From Malania oleifera (taxonomy: Eukaryota > Streptophyta > Magnoliopsida > Santalales > Ximeniaceae): a stretch of 64,000 nucleotides of DNA. Under the pieces are notes generated by a model. The model was not told the DNA's origin. It did no database searches and saw only the letters and a list, made by a program, of their open reading frames with translations. Below are positions 59,001 to 64,000 of the stretch, in pieces. The first letter of the stretch is position 1, and each line of letters starts with the position of its first letter. The position numbers and the translations under genes were made by a program. Where the stretch lies: NCBI RefSeq assembly GCF_029873635.1, contig NC_080426.1:54884093-54948092 (forward strand), written 5' to 3'.

Positions 59001-60580
59001 AAATCCCAGACAACCATCTAGGAGTAGCCTTCTCACTTGCATAGCTGACACTAACTGAGGCGAGGAACACACCTGCGACCCCATAAACCTAAATTCTGGC
59101 TTGCCTGGTGGTCTGAAAATCACCTCTTTCAAATGATAGTAAATATTAGCATAGTTAGTTGCCAACCAATCCATACTCAGTATTACATTGAACCCATGCA
59201 TATCAAGTAAAATTAGATCGGCAAGTAGCACTCTCCCCTAAATTTCTACGGGATAGCCCCTCAGTACCCTACGACACTTTATCATTGAACTAGCCGATGA
59301 AACTACTGGCATTTCTACATCTAATAACTGGGTCTCGCCTCTAGACAATTTAATAAAATTCGCAGACAAAAAAGAATGAATAGCACCCGAATCAAATAAA
59401 ACAATTTCATGGCATGACAAAATAGTAAGGGTACCTGTCATGATGTTTGCGACCGTCTCAGGGTCTACTGGCGTCAGATCGTAAACCCTCGCCAGGGCCA
59501 CATTCCTCTGGTGACCTCCATGAGGCGCCTGGTAACCTCCCCTAAATTGCCTAGGAGCAGGAGCAGTACCAATAGGTGTAGGACAATCTTGTGCCAGATG
59601 CCGGATCCTCCACAATGCCATCTCAGCGTCTCCTAGCGTCAGAGTATAAACCCTCGCCAGGGCCACATTCCTCTGCTGACCTCCATGAGGCGCCAGGTAA
59701 CCTCCCATAAACTGCCTAGGAGCAGGAGCAATACCAATAGGTGTAGGACAATCTTGTGCCAGATGCCTCGATCCTCCACAATGATAACATACACCTCTCC
59801 TAGCTTGGCACTCCCCTTGATGCCTCTTTCCACATATCTGACATACAGGGTAGGTCTGAGCACCTTGAACCTCATGGCCCCTAGTCTCTTGCCTCTGAAC
59901 TCTGCCGTAGTTTCCTCTCCTCCAATGACCTTGTCCAAAACCCTACTGAAAGCCTGAAGGTGTGGACCTCTTCTTCTGTCCCTGTTCCTCCACACCTAAC
60001 CGCTCACCGGCCTCAGCCAAAGCTACTCTATCAACTAACTTAGCAAAGTCTTGTATTTTCAATACCATAACTTGCCTGTAGATCTCACGCCTTAATCCCC
60101 TTTCAAATTGTCTTGCTTTCTTTACTTCATTAGGAATAATATAGGGGGCAAAGCAAGACAACTTGATAAACCTCATCGCATATTACTGGACTGTTAGCTA
60201 TCCTTGCTTTAAATTCAAGAACTCTTCCACTTTAGCTTCCCTAACAGTAGTTGGGAAATATCTGTCAAAGAATAATTCTTTAAATTGATCCCATGTCATA
60301 ACAATCGGTGTCGTCCTCTGCTACTCCTGAAGTTTGATTGCAGTCCACCACCTCTCGGCCTCTCCTGTTATTTATAGGTGGCAAAGAGGACCCTCTGCTC
60401 CTCCGTGCACTGTAACACTACCAAAACCTTTTCAATCTCCTGCATACATTTCTCAACAGCTGCAAGATCAAATCCTCCTGAAAATGCCGAAGGATTCATC
60501 TTGGTAAATTTCTCTATCGTGCACCCATGGCCTGCAGATTGCCCACCCTGCTCTCTGGAGCTCATAGCATTCTCAGCCAT
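56035..60580 (-). pseudogene. Broken gag-pol of Tekay element D
   Basis: On the minus strand from the ATG at 60580: gag (MAENAMSSREQ...; ARQFERGLRREIYRQVMVL near 60090) with the zinc knuckle CYHCGGSRHLAQDC at 59795-59755; protease with LFDSGAIHSF near 59395; reverse transcriptase 59231-58107 (FSDELPGLPPDREV, then [17 protein letters not shown]), whose FIDD box reads FIDN near 58385; RNase H with [20 protein letters not shown] and [10 protein letters not shown] (57832-57600); integrase zinc and core with SMDFVTGLPLTPHGQNAIW near 57100; and the C-terminal GPFEILERVGLVAYQLALP, HDVFHISMLRKYIP (56390-56250). It has many stops and frameshifts. The integrase tail and DxFPxxLPGLPPDREVEF motif place it in the Tekay/Del chromovirus lineage. 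Confidence 0.92.
59470..59795 (-). repeat. ~168-bp tandem duplication in gag/protease linker of element D
   Basis: Two nearly identical copies (about 59470-59640 and 59641-59795) cover the zinc-knuckle end, PTPIG.APAPRQF and the following AHGG.QRNVALARVY linker. The second copy has a one-base loss in the knuckle region, so its frame is shifted. Confidence 0.85.
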
Positions 60581-60590
60581 AACCTACTGA

Positions 60591-61535
60591 GCCACCACGA
60601 TACTCCTGGGAAAGTTCTCTCCAAGTCTGCTAGAGCGGATCGTTGGTGGGACTGAGTTGAATTCCATCCCAGATTCAAAGTAAGACCTTTTATTCAAAGT
60701 TAGACTTTCCAGTAGTTGTAAAAAATGTAGTAGACGTGGAAATAATGATATTTTATTTTAGTAAATGTTGCTTTCAGGGTGTTGAGAGGGGAATCCTGTG
60801 GGTGTAGGACCCATCACAGTAAGAGATTTTTGCAGGAATCAGGTAAAAGAAATACGCTATGCTAGGCAGTTCTAGTATGATTTTCTGTATGAAATATATA
60901 TTTTTACCAGATTATTATTCACAACAGGAATTTTATACAGTTATCAATTATGTTTAAGATATTTTAATTACTGTGTGACATGAGAATATGGATACAGTAC
61001 AGTAATATGTTTTACAATATTTTTAGGATTGTGTTTTACAAAATATACAGAAAGGGAACATGTTTTACAGTATTTTTTAGAGTACCATGATTATTTCGTT
61101 TTACAGTACCATGATATACATATTTATAGTTAATTTCAGAAACACAGTTAATATAGATACAGTTTATTACAGCGTCATGGTTAATACATTTATTACATAA
61201 TCATGGTGAAACAGAAAGTTGTATATAGAAATGTAATATTTAGTATCAGACCCTGATGGACCATTATAGATACAGTTTACAGAGCACAGTATCGTAGCTA
61301 TATACAGTTCAGAGTGCAACCACATATTCAAATAATATGTGGTATACAGAGTCGATCGTGCCTATGTTGTGGACATACTCCCTATTAGATATGGGTTGAG
61401 GGGGCTGATCTGACTAACAGAGTATAATGATTTATACTGGTAGGCCTGCTTGTGATAGATCCTGCTTACGGGCCACACAACCCTGTCATGATGGGTTAAA
61501 TCATGACATACAGTTATCCACAAGGAAGTTTTTCA
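60591..61535 (+). repeat. Internal fragment of the 5' LTR of element C
   Basis: It contains the post-TATA leader motif, the block GGGCCACACAACCCTGTCAT near 61469 shared with LTRs A and B, and ends near 61535 where RNase H sequence begins. The GTCGAC array and TATA are missing at its left end, and the CTTACTGAG motif is missing at its right end. Confidence 0.85.
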
Positions 61536-63160
61536 ATTATAACTCATCAAAGATTACGATTGCACCATAAGTTACCACCCAGGTAAAGCAAATGTGGTGG
61601 CTGATGCATTGAGGCGTAAGTCTGAGGACTCAGTGCAGTTAGCAGTAGCAATTCAGCACCCAATTCAGATGGACTTGGAAAGGCTCGGCGTGGAGTTACT
61701 CGAAGATGATCCTTAGGCGTTTATTGCCAGTCTGGTTGTACAATCTACACTATATGAAAAGATAAAAATTGCTTAGGGTAATGATCCAGAATTAGAAGAA
61801 GTAATAGCCAAAATACAAGAGGGTCAAGGAGAGGAATTTAGCATCTCAGATGACGGGGTTCTCAGATTTCGCACTAGATTGTGCATGCCTGCAAATGATG
61901 GCATTAGAAGAACAATTCTAGGAGAGGCTCAGTACGAAAATGTATAGGGATCTGTGAGAGTATTTCTGGTGGAGCGGCATGAAGAGAGAGATTGCAGAAT
62001 TTGTGCAGTAGTGCTTGATGTGCTAGCAGGTGAAGGCTGAGCACCAAAGGCTGGAAGGAAAATTACAACCACTTTTCATTCTTGAATGGAAGTGGGACCA
62101 CGTATCCATGGATTTTATTACTGGGCTACCGCCGACACCGCATGGTTAGAATGCCATTCGGGTGATTGTTGACAGGCTAACAAAGATGAATCATTTTCTG
62201 CCCATTAAGGTTAGCTACCCTATGAACAAATTAACATAAATTTATATACAGGAGATTGTTGGACCCCATGGAGTGCCGATATCCATAGTCTCAGACCGTG
62301 ATCCACGTTTTACGTCGCGGTTATGGAGGAGCTTGTAGGAGGCTTTAGGGACTCAGTTGGCATTCAGTACTGCTTTCCATCCTCAGACAGATGGTCAGAC
62401 AGAGAGAATAATCCAGGTGCTTGAAGATATGCTGCAAGTGTGTGTGTGTTGGATTTTGGGGGTAGCTAGACCCAATATTTGCCGCTAGTGGAATTTTCCT
62501 ACAACAACAGCTATCAGGCTAGCATAGGCATGACACCTTATGAAACGCTTTATGGTAGGAGGTGTTGTTCTCCTTTATACTGAAGTGAGTTAGGAGAGAG
62601 GCGAGTTTTGGGGCCAAAAATGGTACAGCAGGCATATGATAAAGTCTGACTTATTCGAGATAGAATCAGTGCAACACAGAGTCAGCAGCAAAGCTATGCA
62701 GATACTCGCCGTCGGGAATTAGAATTTGAAGTGGGTGATCATATATTTCTAAAAATAGCACCACTGAAGGGAATCATGAGGTTTGGGAAGAAGGGTAAGT
62801 TGAGCCCTAAGTTTATTGGCCCATTTGAGATACTCAAGAAGATTGGGCCGGTTGCCTATCGGCTAGCCTTACCACCATCTTTATTCAGGATTCATGACGT
62901 ATTCCATGTTTCCATGTTAAGAAAATACGTCTCAGATCCTTCCCATATCATCAGCTATGTAAAATTGGAACTCAGTGATGCTTTAGCATACGAGGAAGCT
63001 CTAGTGCAGATCCTAGATAAAAAAAGAACATAAATTGCGCAATAAGAAGATACCACTAGTGAAAGTTTTATGGAGGAATCACGAGATAGAAGAAGTTTCT
63101 TGGGAGCTTGAAGATGAGATCATACAGAAATACCCCCACTTGTTTCATGAATTATAGCAG
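61536..63160 (+). pseudogene. Broken RNase H end and integrase of element C
   Basis: The start matches the end of RNase H (DYDCTISYHPGKANVVADAL, where element D has [20 protein letters not shown]). The integrase zinc region, core (SADIHS..P, Asp positions in broken frames, near 62270-62310), [20 protein letters not shown] near 62500 and the C-terminal domain in an open frame 62731-63033 ([40 protein letters not shown]) follow. Stops and frameshifts are common before 62700. Confidence 0.88.
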
Positions 63161-63412
63161 TGATGTATATGTTAAGATAATAATAATTTTATTTTGTTTA
63201 GTACCGTGTAATTGTAATGTAGAGTATAGGATAGGTAGTACTTTGGTTTTGGGGGAATTTTCTTTTGTATAATTTTAATCTCCTAGAGCTACTTATGTAA
63301 CCACGGTATTCCTCCGCCATAAGTGAGGGTAAGTAATAAAATAAGTAGACTGTTTTGCCTTTAAGGGATGATGAGTTATATGAATAGTAAATTTTGAGGA
63401 TGAAATTTTATA

Positions 63413-63423
63413 AGGAGGGGAGA
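63413..63423 (+). other. Polypurine tract of element C
   Basis: AGGAGGGGAGA directly before the 3' LTR start TGTAATGACCC at 63425. Confidence 0.88.
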
Positions 63424-63424
63424 A

Positions 63425-64000
63425 TGTAATGACCCGAAGATTAATGGTATTTAAATAATAAAGAGAGAGGGAAATGGAAACAGAACAAAAGGAGGTAGCA
63501 GACTTCGTCGACGAACGCTTCACGTTCATCAACGACGTTGCACTTTAGGCTCGTCGACGAGGGTATGCTTCGTCGACGAGTAGATACTAAGAGGATACAT
63601 GGGTGACTTTGAATTTTGTGAACGAGGGGGGAGGGGGGAAGTTCGTCGACGATTTGCCTTTTTGACCTCGTTGACGAGGTGATGTGGCTCGTTGACGAAG
63701 GTGACGTGGCTCGTCGACAAAGGCTAGTGTATAAATAGTGTTAAACTCGGATTTTACGCAGAAATTTTCAGCCGAAAAACCCTCTCTCTCCCCTTTATAG
63801 TTCCTCCCTCTTCTCTTTTGAATTTCGGCCCCGTTAGTCACTGAATCGACGATCAGAGGCCACCACGACACTCTTGGGGAGGTTCTCTCCAAGTTTGTCA
63901 GAGAGGATCGTTCGTGGAACTGAGTTGAATTCCATCCCAGATTCAGAGTAAGACAATTTATTCAAAGTTAGACTTTCTAGCAGTTGTAGAAAATATAGTA
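63425..64000 (+). repeat. 3' LTR of element C (start only)
   Basis: TGTAATGACCCGAAG starts the LTR. A GTCGAC array with five intact cores (63500-63715), TATA GTGTATAAATAGTG (63728-63741), a CT-rich patch and CGATCAGAGGCCACCACGAC near 63849 follow; the LTR continues beyond the window. Confidence 0.92.
63500..63720 (+). promoter_or_regulatory. GTCGAC palindrome array upstream of element C TATA box
   Basis: Five intact GTCGAC cores plus variants (CTCGTTGACGAG twice) lie within 220 bp and end about 10 bp before the TATA box. Confidence 0.85.

Larger units (their letters stand above)
47857..60590 (-). mobile_element. Tekay-type Ty3/gypsy element 'D' (minus), with element B nested in its 3' LTR
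   Basis: The minus-strand 3' LTR runs from 55783 (TGTAAAGACC) to 47857 (end CGTTACA), interrupted by element B. Removing 48263-54084 restores a continuous ~2.1-kb LTR. The polypurine tract AGGGGGGCGAA lies at 55794-55784. Gag-pol fills 56035-60580. The low end sits in a LINE next to TAAAT (47852-47856). The 5' LTR, primer site and leader are missing: ten bases upstream of the gag ATG the sequence changes to element C. Confidence 0.88.
60591..64000 (+). mobile_element. Tekay-type gypsy element 'C' (plus), 5' truncated and internally deleted, runs off the window
   Basis: An LTR fragment (60591-61535) is joined to the end of pol (61536-63160), then a polypurine tract (63413-63423) and the 3' LTR from 63425. 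The fragment GCCACCACGA at 60591 corresponds to 63858 in the 3' LTR, so about the first 430 bp of the 5' LTR are missing. Gag, protease and reverse transcriptase are gone. Confidence 0.88.

Overview
This is nuclear DNA of a flowering plant, most likely a woody dicot; I cannot name the species. The signs are plant-specific LTR-retrotransposon lineages (Ty1/copia Sirevirus and Tork; Ty3/gypsy Tekay and TAT), primer-binding sites complementary to plant initiator tRNA-Met, tRNA-derived SINEs and one intron-rich host gene. About 80% or more of the window is transposable-element sequence in nested layers.

Layout. 1-2121: two minus-strand gypsy LTRs, one inserted in the other. 2193-14970: a Sirevirus-type copia element (TSD TAGGT) with broken gag-pol; its 3' LTR carries a 2.7-kb solo gypsy LTR (10309-13004). 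14976-24330: an old minus-strand TAT gypsy element (reverse transcriptase, RNase H, integrase and a 3' tandem-repeat block), split by a 5.2-kb Tork copia element (16358-21538, TSD ACCTT). 25275-25955: an inverted-repeat element holding a SINE and an AT microsatellite. 27576-34972: the only recognisable host gene, an eight-exon minus-strand CHID1-type GH18 gene whose 427-aa reading frame can be assembled across all splice sites. 35184-35440: a SINE. 36883-41813: a tandem duplication of about 1.6 kb, one copy split by an odd double-ended LTR insertion and the other carrying a small TRIM-like element. 42600-43020: a fossil gypsy LTR. 43930-46077: a solo LTR (TSD TAGTT). 46330-46505: a PIF/Harbinger transposase remnant. 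46900-60590: a LINE, broken by a minus-strand Tekay element (D), whose 3' LTR is itself broken by a plus-strand Tekay element (B, TSD GAAAT). 60591-64000: a third Tekay element (C), deleted internally and abutting D head-on.

No element looks autonomous: frameshifts, stops and lost catalytic residues are found in each. The most unusual signal is in the promoters. LTRs of three unrelated lineages (Sirevirus, Tork, Tekay-like gypsy) carry arrays of short perfect dyads upstream of the TATA box. Arm sequences change between copies while staying self-complementary. The Sirevirus LTR also repeats its TATA box four times in a ~107-bp tandem array. All splice sites, domains and junctions were read by eye; no alignment or database search was run.
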